A DNA stretch of 64,000 nt from NCBI RefSeq assembly GCF_937616625.2, contig NC_065574.1, positions 52,418,052-52,482,051 on the forward strand, written 5' to 3'. Below, piece after piece: positions 1 to 12,872 of the stretch. Source of the DNA: Mercurialis annua. Its lineage: Eukaryota; Streptophyta; Magnoliopsida; Malpighiales; Euphorbiaceae. Position 1 is the first letter of the stretch. Each line of letters opens with the position of its first letter. The notes under the pieces are model-generated. The model saw only the letters and a program-made list of their open reading frames with translations. It was not told where the DNA came from and searched no databases. The position numbers and the translations under genes were made by a program.

Positions 1-1638
1 TCGGCCACTGTTCTTCTTCCCTATTCCTGCCACCGTCGGTCTTCCCCTTTTGCCACCGCGGCTCGGCCTCTTCTCCTTCTCTTTTCACAGCCGTCGGTCT
101 TCCTTTCCTCTCACCGCACCACCATCCTCCGCTCACCGCACCACCGTCCACTTCTCGCCGCCGGTGATAAGGTATGTCCGATTTCCTCTTGTTTTTTATT
201 ATCATTAATTAGTTTAACTTTAATTATTTTTTTGTTAAAATCAGTTTCCACCTCGCTGCCGTCCATTCACCTCGCAGCTGTTTGCCCACCTCCGGTTCCG
301 CCTCGCTGCCGTCGTTCATCCCCCGCCAGTAAGTATTGTTTTGAATTTAAATTAATTTAGTTATTCATTAATTAAATTAATTTTATTTATTTTAATTATT
401 TGAGTTATTAATTAAGGTTTAAATAGGTTAATTAGTTTATAATGAGTTATTTTTATTGAACTGAAATTATTTTAATAAAATTATTAAGAAACTAATTTCT
501 TTTAACTTCTTAATAATTAATTAGATAAATTTTAATTGTTTTAATTATTAATTAAATTAGTTGATTTAGGGTGTAGAAATATTAATTTAGGTAATTTAGA
601 TTATATTAACTAATTTGTTATATTTAGATTAAATTAGTTGGTTAATTAGATGATTTATATTAACTTAATAAGTTATTAGTTGATTTATGCATATTTATAA
701 AAATTAGGTTAGTTTATATTTATTTAAAATAAATTAAGTTAATTTAATAATAATGTTAATTTATTAATTATTAAGTTATTTTATTAGATTATTTAATTAT
801 AAATTAGATTATTAGTTAATTATGGGTTAATTGTTAAATTAGGTTAATTGGCATGAATTGGTGTGTTGGGTATTTTTGAAATGTATTGTTTGATTGCAAT
901 CTTTCCCTGAAAAATGGGTGATGCTCATGTTTTAGGGAAAATGCTGCCCGATTTTTGTTAGAAATTTATTCATTATTTGATTAGTAAAGGTAAATAATTA
1001 GTAAAAAATGATTTCTGACTATATTGTTGTAGGTTTTGTTCCTGTAGCCGTTTGCTGATAGCCGCTGATTTTGCCATCGTCTATTCGTGCTGCTCCTATT
1101 CTCATCATTCTCCTCTCCTGCGGTTCTACCTTTCAACAAGCAGGTGTTGTTGGTTATTATTTTTCATTTCATTAGTTCAATCAGTTAGATAATTACTTAA
1201 TTTATACAAAAAAATTAAACATAGATCTTATTCCCACCAAATAAAATTCCACCTAGTCGTATCTTCGAGCGATTGAACGACACAGGATTGTACGTGTGTA
1301 GTTTGCAAAACCGATGTCTACATAGTTCGATCACGGAAAGCATATATGCACAGGTAACAGTAGAAAAATATTTAGTAGTTTATGCAGGTTATAAGTCGGT
1401 TAAAAGTTGTTCTATATTGTACTCATAGATCCTATTTAATAAAGCATTGCGGCTGGTTGGCCCTATGAAAGGAGGTGGCCATTATAGACCTCTCAACAAG
1501 CATGTAATAATTAGTCTGAATATACAGATAGTTAAAATAAAATACTAAGAAGTACAATTGAAATATAAACACCATATAGTAGTAGATTTTTGAACATCTT
1601 GAATTAATTCTAAATTTCGAATGTTTTAGGGTTTTGAA
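1..1638. other. Upstream region with C/T-rich splice-like blocks
   Basis: No gene is recognised here. Two C/T-rich, GC-richer blocks (about 1-330 and 1030-1140) carry repeated short motifs such as gccgtcggtcttcc and cctcgctgccgtc. They are separated by very AT-rich DNA rich in TTAATTAA-like words. Several block ends resemble splice donors (ggtatgtccg near 172, gtaagtattg near 330). This could be leader exons of the downstream gene, the end of a gene lying left of the window, or a transposon 5' region. The sequence alone does not decide. Confidence 0.3.
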
Positions 1639-4600
1639 ATGGATTCATCAAATGGGTCAGTAATTGAAAGCAATCCGGATGCTGAAATCAAATCATTTTT
1701 TGACTCAGCTCCTCCTTTGAAAGACAGTGCTGCTATTTCCAACAAATTGAAGGATTTCATTCACCTAGGTAATCTTTACTAACATTTTGCTTTATATCAT
1801 ATATGGCCATGTCTAGAGATGCTACAATTCTACTCAATTTGAAGCTCATAGTTAATCAGTTCTAATACTTTCAAATTAGTATTAAAGGAATTAATGAATT
1901 CATGTAAAAAGTGATATGATTATGTTCTCATGGTGTAAATGTAGATGATGGAACAGCTAGAAGAATTGTGTGTGTGACCTCTGGTGGCACCACAGTTCCC
2001 TTGGAACAGCGATGCGTTCGTTATATTGATAATTTCAGTTCAGGCCATAGAGGAGCCACATCTACTGAGTAAGTGCTTCATAACTTATGAGATAGAGAGC
2101 TGTTCTTTAAATTTGCATTTCAGGTGTAAATGGATTGGATTTATTAAAAAAAATTGAATTATTGCAGGTATTTTATCAAGGCTGGATATGCGGTGATATT
2201 CTTATATAGGAGGTGGGTGGCTTTCTATCTTTTTGAGATTTTACAATATTGTCATTAGGTCCTAGGATTTGTTGATTGCAGAGTGTACACATGTGCTAAT
2301 GTATCCTACAAAAGGTTAAGATGTATTGTTAGAAATGAAATTAAGATCTAATATGCGTTGAGGATAAATTATTTTTTTTATAATGTAGGGGAAGTTACCA
2401 GCCGTATTGCCGCTTTCTTCCTGAGGATCCACTTCTTGAGTGTTTCGTCTCCACTGATGGCTCAGATATTCAAGGTCAGTAATTTCTATTTGATTCAAGT
2501 AAAATCTCTTTATGCATCAATGACATTGCTGTTCTCTTCATGCATCAATGACATTGCTGTCCTCTTCATGCATCAATGACATTGCTGTCTGAGATATGAG
2601 TTTTGATGTGACGAGTCATTCTTCTCACAAGTGCTTGTTCTATTCTATGATGTTGATATGATTCAGTAGCTTGCAATATGTGGCTTAGTTTCTTGTGATG
2701 GCATCATAATCTTTCACTGCTAAAACATGTCTTGTGTATATAATTTTTTTTAAAAGATGGTTTGTGGAAATCATCATTGAATTACTAGAATGTATTTTCT
2801 GTGTTTCTTTATTATCAAGGGGAAGAAAAGTGGCCGGGTTAGTAGGATAATATTGGAATATTTCTTTCGGAGATAATTGCAGCATTAATTTTCAAACTCA
2901 AATGAACTAAATAGCACATTGAAAATTTTATTGTTGCAGTTGTTTGACCAATTTTTACGTTATATTTCAGTGTGCCAATCATATGCTGAGGCAGTGAAGA
3001 GAGCAATTAATGATCATCATGCTGTATGAATTATTAAAACTTATCAAATTATTTCGTGTATTTCGTGTATTGGATTTCATTTCACTTGACTGTCTATATT
3101 ATATTTAGTGTCTTGGATTATATGATGTACCTGAAAAACTAAGGTTTATATAAATACAGTCATTTTCCTCTTATGAATCTATTGCAGGCTCTGGCAGGTG
3201 GTCACTTATTAAAGATTCCTTTTACAACCACGTTTGAATATCTTCAGGTGAGTTTTGATCAGTTCTTAATTTTTCTTAATAGATGATATGCTCTAAGCCA
3301 GCTGATTCTCCGTGATTTCTTTTCTCCATGTAAGAGTTCCTTACTCCTTTTACCTGTTTTCTCGTGTGGCAGACTAATTTTTTCTACAAAATGATTACGT
3401 GTCCTATATATTGATAAATTTCTGATATTGTTTGCAGATTTTACAAATGATTGCAATATCAATGAATAATCTTGGCCCACATAGTATGTTTTATCTTGCT
3501 GCTGCAGTGTCCGATTTTTATGTACCTTGGAAGGACATGGTAAGAGCTGAACATGTTGATGACATTTTCATGCACTTTTGCTTACATATTTGTCCCAGAA
3601 AACCGTAGTCTCCTGTGTGTTTTAGGTGCTTCTCATCGTTTAAATTTATATATCAATCATAAAAAGATTTATGTTCCGCCTTTCTGATTAAAAAGGAAGA
3701 ACCTTAATTGGAAGTTACAAGCAACAGAAAAAAAAGGTTCTGCAGGAAGCTATATCTAAATGGTTTGATTAGGTGTCTTCTGTCTCACATTGTGCACCAT
3801 ATAAAAGAAGGATACTGATAATATTCAATCTGCATTCATAAACATCTTCCTGATATTTTGTCTTCGAAAACAATTGAATATGAGAAATTTTTATTGAACT
3901 TGGCTAGAAAATACCTGGAACATCTATTTATTTAGTATTTGAGATTGTTCTATTGTCCTTTTTCTTTGTCTGGGTGAGAATTATTTATGCACGAGCTTGA
4001 TTAGACTTATAGTCTGTGTCTATGCCTTGGAACAACTTTCTTCTGCTAGAAAAAGAAAATATTAAAAGATTGTCAATAGATTGTTTATTGAAAATTGATT
4101 GATTTATTATCTGGAAATGAAATAGCTTATTATCCGCTCCTTCATTGGTTTTAATAGCCTCAAAAATATTTGCAGGCGGAGCATAAAATTCAATCAGCAT
4201 CTGGTCCGCTGGACATGCGACTCGTCCAAGTGCCGAAGATGCTCCCAGTGTTGAGGAAAGAATGGGCTCCCTTAGCCTTCTGCATATCATTCAAGGTTAG
4301 ATGCTGAATCACCTTATCCTCGTATGTGTTGTTGGAAATTTTAAGAGCTTTTGGCTGACAATTGGCTGAAAAAAGTTTTGTTAGACTTAGACTACAAGTG
4401 CTTCCTTCTGTTTAGAACATAAATATCATATCAATTCTTTATTTATTGGGAATCTGGTACCTTAACAAAATCTAAATTTCCAATCTCTTTATTCATGCTT
4501 ATTTTCAGTTCAATTAAAGATCACATAATTTGCTACGAACTTAGAGATTATAACCTTTTGTTTTTCCCAGCATGTTAATAGAAGGGTAAGGGCTCACTGG

Positions 4601-5306
4601 AATTTCACTATGTGGACTCTGTTGTACGAAAATTTGTCCGAGTCCTAGGTTTATGCATTTAGTTTAATTTTCAGAAACTCTTCCGAATCTCCGACACTTT
4701 ATTTTTATAGTCTATTTTTGTTGAAAGAAATAATTTCGTCGTTTTTTCTTCTAGCATTTCCATTTATGTGAAATACAGTATGTGGACAACAAATTTTACC
4801 TTGATTATAGAGAAAACTGCATATAGGCTACGGCTGTGCATCAGTCGGTTGTCTCCAGAATCGACCGAAGACCAAACAAAATTCGTTAAATATTCAGTGA
4901 ATATTGAATTTCAGTAAAGATTTATGTCAGTTGTGTTTTGCTCTCCTCCCACATTGGAATGTTCTTCACTAGACAATTTGACTTTTTATCCTCTTTCTCT
5001 GTGTTATTACCTTTGATTTTAAAGATTGATATTTCTCTTAATTCTGTATCCTATACGGTGCAATAGCTCGAGACAGATTCAAAGATTCTTTTAGAGAAGG
5101 CAGAAACGGCCCTTAAAAAGTACAAGATGCATATGGTTGTTGCAAATGAACTAATGACTCGGAAAGAGGAGGTGACAGTTGTCACAGCTGAACAAAATAT
5201 TCCAGTCCGGCGTGAGAAGACTCAGCCTGGTTCCGACGTGGAAAAGCCTCTGATTGAACTACTTATAGAAAAGCATTCAGCTTACATCAAGGACTCTCAC
5301 ATGTGA
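1639..5306 (+). CDS. COAB: Phosphopantothenate-cysteine ligase (CoaB type)
   Basis: This enzyme joins 4'-phosphopantothenate to cysteine, the second step from pantothenate to coenzyme A; in plants it is a separate protein, not fused to the decarboxylase. Nine exons with GT-AG introns are read: 1639-1768, 1945-2068, 2168-2212, 2389-2474, 2971-3023, 3188-3247, 3438-3539, 4176-4295 and 5067-5306. They give 319 aa, close to the size I recall for the Arabidopsis protein. Diagnostic segments are [21 protein letters not shown] (nucleotide-binding start), [30 protein letters not shown], and [12 protein letters not shown] ahead of the C-terminal [11 protein letters not shown] region. The start is the first ATG giving the expected N-terminus (MDSSNGSV). 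All phases join without stops, so it looks functional. It converges on the channel gene downstream. Confidence 0.9.
2513..2588. repeat. 28-bp tandem repeat in ligase intron 4
   Basis: A 28-bp unit beginning tgcatcaatgacattgctgt occurs two full times and once partially, inside intron 4 (2475-2970). The copies are nearly identical, which points to recent slippage. No function is evident. Confidence 0.85.
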
Positions 5307-6097
5307 ATTGTGATCACAGACTATCAGCATCATATAGGCGACGTATACTGCAATTTTCTTTGAACTTGCAACAATGCAACAGATATTGTCGTTTTAAAGC
5401 AGTTTTGCATTTTGTTCTTATGGTGAATAAGAAACCTTACATAAATTATAGAGCATATACACTATCTGTATACTGTAAGAAAACTTGCAGAATGGAGCTA
5501 AGGGAAACAATCGAACTCCGTCTAGTTATGTTATGAGTTCGGAGAAACTTTTGATTAATTCCCGATATCCGTCTCTTATTGATAGAAAACCTTTTATCAG
5601 ATTTTGTTTTATTCTTTGTTTCACATGCATTTATCATATTCAGTTCATTACGTAGAATTATAAACTTTCTATTTATAATTTGACATGCAATGCAATGTTG
5701 TTATACTAATTAGATATTGCGAATGAAAAAATTTATAATTTTTTATAGTGAAGTTGAGATTTTTTTTCATTTCCTTTTAATTCTCTCTATGTTATCTTTG
5801 CTCGAAGATATTTTTATATAGACTTTGTCTACCATGTCATGCGCAAACAAAGCCAATGGCTGCATCATTGAAGGTGTGGAATATTTTATTATGACAGAGT
5901 GGTGGACAGAGTTAATATCAGCGTGCCTCAAATATTTGAAGTCTTGCTAGGAGGCTGTCTGCTGGCTCTTAATGGCAATTCTCATTAATTCCTTCACGAT
6001 TAGTCATATGTACACTTACCTATTCCACAAATAGAATATGCATTTCATTCTGTAATGTTGTATGATGTACAGGAGAGTAATGAGCTAAACTATCTTT
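5307..6097. other. 3' flank of ligase gene, no gene seen
   Basis: AT-rich sequence between the ligase stop codon and the DnaJ-like fragment. It presumably includes the ligase 3' UTR. No convincing exon or repeat was recognised. Confidence 0.5.
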
Positions 6098-6600
6098 CTA
6101 CAGAGTTTCATCGTCGTCGATGTCCAGCTCAAGCCCCTCGGCAGCCAAAAGCTGAGTAATAATCTTTTTCTTCTCTTCCCCTGCTTTCTTTCGCATCAAG
6201 TCTCTTTTCTTCAAGACTAGTGTATATCGCTTAAGTGTACTGTCCATTGAGATGATGATAAATGATACCTTTGAACGAGTAAGACGGCGAACACGAAGAT
6301 TCATCTCAAGCTGCTGCTGCTCAGCCCAAGCAGCAATAGCCATATCACCTCGTTGATCAAAAGCTTTTCGCTTCTTAATCCATGCTTGTGAGGCCTGAAA
6401 TACGAGTACAAAAACGCATTCTTATAAATTGGGACTTATCATAAGCATAAAGTGAAAAAATAAGCATTTTACGTAAAGCAGCTAAAGAGGATTTTCTATT
6501 TTTTTTATCATTTTAACTTCTTTACCTTCATAGGATTGACCCTGTGATCCATACCATACTGTTTGCGTTTATCATCATCCAAAAGCAATTCATTAACTGG
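6098..6600 (-). pseudogene. Fragment of a DnaJ-like (J-domain) protein gene
   Basis: On the minus strand a short exon around 6526-6600 ends LLDDDKRKQYGMDHRVNPMK with a clean gtaaag donor. It continues after a cag acceptor into 6394-6098, which reads ASQAWIKKRKAFDQRGDMAIAAWAEQQQ and later STLKRYTLVLKKRDLMRKK and AAEGLELDIDDDETL. The first piece looks like the end of a J-domain (DKRKQY). The basic, then acidic C-terminal tail resembles a plant DnaJ-domain protein as I remember the family. No upstream J-domain (HPD motif) is present. The linker KVSFIIISMD between the two conserved blocks looks like an internal deletion or replacement. Because splice sites survive, the fragment came from genomic DNA, not a processed mRNA. 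A short truncated gene that is still expressed cannot be excluded. Confidence 0.5.
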
Positions 6601-6845
6601 TTATTTTGATTTTGTTCTTTTTCCTATTTTCTGAGATCAAATTTGAAATTGAATAGGATTTGCTAGCTCCATTAACAAACAAGTGATGAACCCATCAATT
6701 ACATAAAAATCACACCGAGAAAAAACTGGCTATGTTACAAATAACTAACGAAACAATAATACCAATCTAACTTTAAAAATGATGGACAAGTGGAAATAAC
6801 AGATGTTCTGCTGTAATACTTAAACTATGCACAAATATTTGTACA

Positions 6846-9800
6846 TCAAGCAAATGATCCCATTCTTGAAACTTGTGATAATGCATCTTCAAACTGGTCA
6901 TCGTCAACTTTTTCAGAGTTTAAGCTTGGTGGGATGAAGGATCTGAAGATTTGTTCCATGTTCGGAATTTCCTTGAGTTCGCCGCTAGCGACTTCAAGAG
7001 CCGGGTCGCTGAAAGATCTGTAAAATTTCTTCCTACAGACGTAGAAGAAGATAAAAGTGGTAATAGGGAGTGGAATCACAAATGGAGTATATATAAATTT
7101 CTTCACTCCAAAGTAACCAGTCATAGTGACTTGGAACAATAGTAGAGCACCGAGGATTCGCGTATGAATGTGCGGCCACATCCTTCCGTAGCTCTCGTAG
7201 GACGGGACATATACTTTGAGTGCCTGTTATATTACAAAATCAACAGCAGTAAGTTAAGCTGATTACATGTTGCCAACTCAATGTAGCCCACTCGTACGGA
7301 CGGACATTACCTGATTTCGAAGAATAAGCCATCCGAGGCCAAAGTATACTACTCCAAATGGGATAATAAGAGGAGCTATGATTGAGTAGCTGAAGACGAG
7401 TGTGACAACAAGCAAATCACTAGGAACTCGAGTTGCATAGCCCAAATCTCCCGGTTTCCAAGCTTCTTTCAATTCGTGTTCAGTTTTGCAAAGATACTTC
7501 CTCTTCACATGAAATATGATCAAGGGAACTACGCGGGATAGCTCCAGACCAAAACCTATGAAGAACCTGAGAATAATGCTAGCTTATAACCCGACTATAG
7601 ACTTTCATATTTTCACTTTCAAAACAAGCAAATAATAAAATGAAACGGTACTGGCAATCTTACTTCAAAGCCACAAAGGTCAGGAAGAAAGTTGCACTGC
7701 CTGGGAGGCTATTTGCTAGCATGGGAACAGTGGAATTTGGATCGTCCTGAATGGTCTTTAACGTTTCGAATAAGGAGCCGCTAAGTGTAACTCCTAAGAA
7801 AACATTGAAAATTGTGAAGTAGAAATATTTTCCGGAGGCGGCTCGCACCAAATGGCTCTCTGAAGGAATTCCCTCCATCTTGGAGAGAAACATGAGCAAC
7901 TTGGGCAACAAAGCAAGAAAGACGAGAAGTGCAAGCTGAGGGAGGTAAGCTTGCAAGACTGTCTTGAGCGCAGGCATATCCACTAATGGCTTAAGAAATG
8001 GGACAACTTTCTTCAGATTGGACAATGTTGTCAATGCAGCAATTAATCCAATTGGTATCATGTAAAATAATATGATCAGAGCCACAATGAAATACACAAT
8101 GTACTGTCGTATTATTCTTTGGAAAAACTTAATTTTGAGGTTCGACCATACTATTTGACGAGGTTCAGGAGCATCACTGACTGTCCATGTGTCAACCATT
8201 TGGGCATGCAGACTCTGAGCAGCAGATGCCGCTGTCACCCTGTTGGTGAAAAAGACCAAAGCACAGCGTTGCTGCTTCTCCCGTAGCGTGACCTTTTGCT
8301 CAGCTACCAACTTAAGGGAAAGTTCCTTAATCTTCTCATTGAAGTATTCGATGCTATCTATTTTTGCACCGCAAATACCAAGAAAGCCAGGTTTGGTAGT
8401 TGGTCTTACTCCTTCTGGTTTGCCTGTGTCCTTAGACTGGGCGTATACTGCTTCTGCACGAGCAAGCTTTTGCTTGTACCCTTCCAACTCTTTATAAATT
8501 TTGTTGACCTAATAGATGTGGTAGCTTAAGATCAGACACAGCTTTTACAGTGCAAATCATGTACCATTAATATTTAGTAAAACAGATAACGAACATCGGA
8601 AAACAATATATTTTGCAAATGTCAACACTACCGTAAACTAGCACTTAAAAGGATACGTGAATGATAGCAGCAGAAGTGATTGAGATCATCAATTAAAAAC
8701 TCTAATAGGTTAATCAAAAAAGAATGACAATAAAATTATTGTTGCAATGCAATACCTCCTTATTGTCTGTGGCGACCATGGATCTGTAATATGCCTCGGG
8801 ATAGATAGACTTAAAATATGAATCCACCTGTTCCTTTATACTTTGTCCCTCGGGAACAGAAGGTATATCCCTAACAAGAACAGCAAACTGCTCAGGTTTA
8901 ATGTCAGGAGACAAACGAGCAGCAGCTCTCAGCCCAGAAACATGCTTGTATGCCTTCCATAACATAAAATATGTCACAATAGAAATCCAGTACGTACTAA
9001 GCAAGTAAGCCCACAGCCTCGGACTCTTCTCCTGTAGGTAAGAACAGAAACCGGTGGTTTGTTACCATATAAAGCAGCTATTTCAAGCTCATGGAATGGT
9101 TAAGAACTTACATTAATATGTCCCATGGACAACTTGTCAAGGTCATTAAAAGTCCCCGCACTTGTAGAGTTTGAGATAATCTGATTTATCTCAGTAGCAG
9201 CAACAGGGAGAAGAACTGGTAGTAGAATAAGGCCGGATAACACAAATATCGACAACACTGTCATGTTTAAAGAAGAAACGAGCGTAAGAAGTATTTCATG
9301 CGGTTCATATATTAAAGTAGAGTAATGCTACATATATTTCTCTTCTAAATAATTACTTGTGCAAATGAGTGTCTAAACGAAACACGGTCAAGCCTCTAAT
9401 GGAGTAGGGTACTCTATTACAACTTACAAGGGCTTATAAACTAACTAAGCAGAATTGAACATGAAGAACACCCAAAAATCCGTTCAATACTTATTTGGCA
9501 GGATTCAAATTTCTTATTTTGTATGCTTGCAAAACCACAAAACAATTCATTTAAGCGAACTTCTCGGAAGACGGAACCACATTTTCATGTTTTTCAACTT
9601 GGTAACAGAAGTGTCATTGATTGGGCAACATTCCATGCTATGCTTTTCTACCTCTGCAATTCAAAACTTTCAAGAAACCTCTATCATAGTCATTCAATTT
9701 CCCAAAAAGAAGTACAAAGTTTTAACGAAATGTATCAAAGCCTTAAGTACTAATTTGGGGACTAAAACAGATTATTGAAAAATAACATATTAAGATTCAA

Positions 9801-10377
9801 ACCTTTATCATAGTCATTCAAATTTCATGTTTTTCACAAACAAATGAACATATTTGTCTGCAGAAACAAACTCTACACACTCACACCCTAGGCAGCACGA
9901 ACACAGATACAGCGAAACGGAAAACGGCAAAACAATCAAGTTTTGTGTCCGAAAACGTTTTCGGAACGGGACAAGTTGATTGAACGAAGTGTCGGTGCTG
10001 CCTAGCTCACAGCAAACAACATAACAAAAACCCAAAATTCTATCTAAATTCGACGTAATATAGCAAAAAGAAACCAAAAAACCAAGAGAGAGAATTCACA
10101 AACCAGTGCTCAAGAACACGAAGTAAACAGCAGTGTCAACACCAGACATGTTAATAACATCCTGTTCACTAGAAGAAAACGCTTCTCGGATCCAAGCAAA
10201 CGGGTTCCGAGAACTCGACCCGCCGCCTTCCCACGGTTCCAAACCTTTCAAGATTCGATTCGGATAATAAACGACAGCGTTTCCAGGCCTTCCCGACAAC
10301 CATGCAAACAGTAGCATTAAGATCAGAAAGATCACAAACGACGTCGCTAAAGACGTCAAGAACGACGGAAAATCCAT
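6846..10377 (-). CDS. OSCA3.1/ERD4-type hyperosmolality-gated channel, copy 1
   Basis: Predicted multi-pass membrane protein of the OSCA/CSC1 (DUF221, TMEM63-related) family, which forms osmotically or mechanically gated Ca2+-permeable cation channels. It matches the ERD4/OSCA3.1 branch, named for early induction by dehydration in Arabidopsis. Six exons on the minus strand: 10104-10377, 9112-9257, 8756-9031, 7664-8508, 7311-7566 and 6846-7223. They give 724 aa, the same length I recall for Arabidopsis ERD4. The N-terminus MDFPSFLTSLATSFV is a membrane anchor followed by YYPNRILKGLEPWEGG. The cytosolic domain includes KPEQFAVLVRDIP and VFFTNRVTAASAAQSLH (about 170-350). The seven-helix pore region includes YFIVALIILFYMIPIG, ASGKYFYFTIFNVFLG and IIPFGVVYFGLGWLILRNQ. 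All exon phases join and no internal stop is seen. A tandem paralogue lies at 29881-33810. Confidence 0.93.
9888..10005. mobile_element. Small MITE in intron 1 of channel copy 1
   Basis: A 118-bp element bounded by inverted ends ctaggcagcac...gtgctgcctag. It is flanked by near-identical ctcacac and ctcacag, a probable 7-8 bp target-site duplication. The interior carries motifs like tgtccgaaaacg and ttcggaacgg that recur in the longer element at 10838-11310 and in the intron-1 minisatellite of copy 2. Confidence 0.6.
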
Positions 10378-10837
10378 ATCCTAAAATTTAATCAAAACCC
10401 AGACACAAACTAGAGAAATAAACAGTGTTTTAGGGGCATGAAAAAGTAGCCGTTAAGAGCAGGGAAATGGAAGATATTTAATAAGAGCATATTATTGATG
10501 AGAAAGAAAAATATCAAAGGTGTGGGGTAGTTTTGAAATTTTACTTTTGATTTTTACGAATTCTGTGTGATTTCAGTTTCAATCTTTTTGCTTTATTTCT
10601 TTGGATTACAGTGAAGAAGATGATAAAGAGTGTGGGTGAAATGACTAAAATGGGCTTTGTTTTGTCTTTTTGTTTGAGTACTGTATAACTAACTATCTTT
10701 GATGTCGGTAACGGACAGTTTTAACGTCTGCTTTACTACCCCTTTTGCTTCTTTTTTTAATAACTGACTGTCGTAACTTGCCTTTATGAGTTTATGCTCT
10801 ACTTAATTACTGATTTACCTCTTCATTAATTTCTGAA
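10378..10837. promoter_or_regulatory. Upstream region of channel copy 1, conserved with copy 2
   Basis: The 460 bp upstream of the start codon of copy 1 aligns by eye with 33811-34330 upstream of copy 2. Shared stretches include the aatgggctttgttttgtc block (about 10648 and 34087) and the cggtaacggaca block (about 10705 and 34135). The conservation shows that the duplication included proximal promoter sequence. No specific drought element was assigned. Confidence 0.5.
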
Positions 10838-11310
10838 CTAAGAAGCACGGAAACTTCGATAAAGTTGCGTTTCCCGTTTCGAAAACGTTTCGGAAACCGG
10901 AAACTCTTGGACACCCGTACGAAACGTTTCGGGCCGTTTCTGTAAATAATAAAAATTAAAATTTATAAAAAATTTAAAATTATTACCCACAAATAAAAAA
11001 ATCTAACTAGTTACCCATAAATTTTACATTCGCATTGCCCATAATACAACAAATATACTTATTTGTGTTGAATTGTATTATATTTTTTATATATTTATAA
11101 AATTTTAAATATTTAGTACATTAAATTGAATTATTTTGTTAATTATCATAAATATTTAAATAATATTTTTATAAATATATCCCTAAATTTTTGTTATTTA
11201 CACGTTTCCCCCACGTTTCGTGTCCTTCATTTTGAAAAACTTTCGTTTCCCCGTGTCCGTTTCGTATCGTTTCCGTTTCCCGTTTCCGTTTCCGTTTCCG
11301 TGCTACTTAG
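10838..11310. mobile_element. hAT-type MITE with 8-bp target duplication
   Basis: The ends ctaagaagcacggaaac and gtttccgtgctacttag are inverted repeats. They are flanked on both sides by the 8-bp direct repeat tttctgaa (10830-10837 and 11311-11318), typical of hAT insertions. The 473-bp interior has repeated tttccgtttc-like motifs at both ends and no coding capacity. It sits in the upstream region of channel copy 1, where copy 2 has uninterrupted sequence (near 34300-34330). Confidence 0.82.
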
Positions 11311-12573
11311 TTTCTGAATTTTTTACACTTTTTAATGACTAGTGTCGCTTTACGTGTTTCACACGTGTCTCGTAGTGTGGCTCGTCAAATATTATATTTA
11401 TATTTTTAATAATTATTTTTATAGTCATTAATTATATTTAAATATCAAATATCAAATAATCATTAGAATAGTATTTAATTATAATTCGTTTTATTTATAG
11501 AGAATATGAATAAAATAATAAATAATAATTAAATTTTATTTTATTAAAAATAATTTTATCTTTATCAAAATTCTAATTGAATAAATAATAATTATTAAAT
11601 ATTTAAAATAATTTATTTTAATTAGTACTCTACATAATTTTCATGTCATGGTATTATAAGTAGTTTATTTTAGTTATACTATAGTTCTAATATTTATCTC
11701 AATAATTTTTTAATTAGTAATTATATTTTTTAAAATAAAAATGACATTAATATAAATGTGTTTGTCACTCTCATCTATATTTTTATATATGGTATAGATA
11801 GATATAGGTTATTATGAGTTAGATTAATTAATTAGTTATATCAACAATTAAAATAATTTCAATTGAATATTGTTGTAAAAAAAAGATGGAGATAACTGTG
11901 TAAAAAATTAGAATTATCATTAAATAACAATTCTAATGTTTTCTATATAAAAACAAATTATTTATATGTGACCTAGCAAACTAAATATCAAATTATAAAA
12001 ATTGGCATTGCTTTAATTAATGGTTCAATTATTTTGTTTGTTTGTATGTTCGTAATTTTACTAATTAATATCTTCCAAATACTGAAAACATAAACATGTA
12101 TTATATAAGCAATTCCATACGAAATACTAACTTAGTTAGTATTTCTCTTGTCAAAGAATTTAGTTAATATTTTAAATATAGTAAAAGTAGTTAAACTTAG
12201 TTAGTATTTTAGATAGTAAATTCGTACAAGGACTCAACATATAATTAAATAATGACCATAAGACTTTTATTTAGTAGTGATTAAAAAGGATTATATAGTA
12301 AATTTGTATGTCCCCCATCCATATTTTTATATATAGTACTAGCTTTTCGTCACGTGCTACGCACATGAGCGTTATTTATATGACCCGTTATATACATATA
12401 TTAAATATTAATTAGATTACTAAATATAATATTTTAGATTCTTATAAAAAATTGATATTGAATTTTTTATATAAAAATTATTTTAATAGATATTATTATT
12501 AAATTTGTGTGTGTTACTTATATGAGTATGTTCATAAAAATTCTATTAGAAAAAATAATTTAAATCTAGAGTT
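11311..12573. other. AT-rich repeat-derived DNA, no gene
   Basis: Very AT-rich sequence with no exon-like segment. The first ~30 bp (gaattttttacactttttaat) still match the flank of channel copy 2, and similarity then stops near 11345. A Helitron-like tail in reverse orientation lies near its right end. Confidence 0.5.
12339..12372 (-). mobile_element. Helitron-like 3' terminus (reverse orientation)
   Basis: Read on the minus strand, this is cgctcatgtgcgtagcacgt, a small hairpin, then a short spacer and CTAG. A 3' hairpin followed by CTRR is the known Helitron signature. Similar tails lie on the plus strand at 24059-24090 and 29207-29240. The 5' partner of this tail was not identified. Confidence 0.45.
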
Positions 12574-12872
12574 AATGTCATAAAAATTCACCAACTTTAC
12601 TCATTTTCTCATTTTAACCACGCAGTTTAAATTTTCTCATTTTCATGCACGAACTACCACTTTTTCTCAAATTCATGCACGGTGCTGAGGTGCCACGGTT
12701 CCATTGGTGTAATTCGTTGAGGTGGAGGTCATTTTACACCAATAAATGAGTGACACCTCAGCACCGTGCATAAATTTGAGAAAAAATGGTAGTTCATGCA
12801 TGAAAATGAAAAAATTTAAACTGTGTGATTAAAATGAGAAAACGTGTGAAATTCGTGATTTTTTTAACATTA
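12574..12872. mobile_element. Foldback MITE, family A
   Basis: Roughly 300 bp whose two halves are inverted copies for about 125 bp each. Left-arm blocks such as ctcattttcatgcacgaact and cacggtgctgaggtg recur in reverse complement on the right. The outer ends read taatgtcataaaaattcac and a reverse-complement match near 12872. There is no coding capacity. A diverged relative lies at 52300-52610. Confidence 0.75.
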
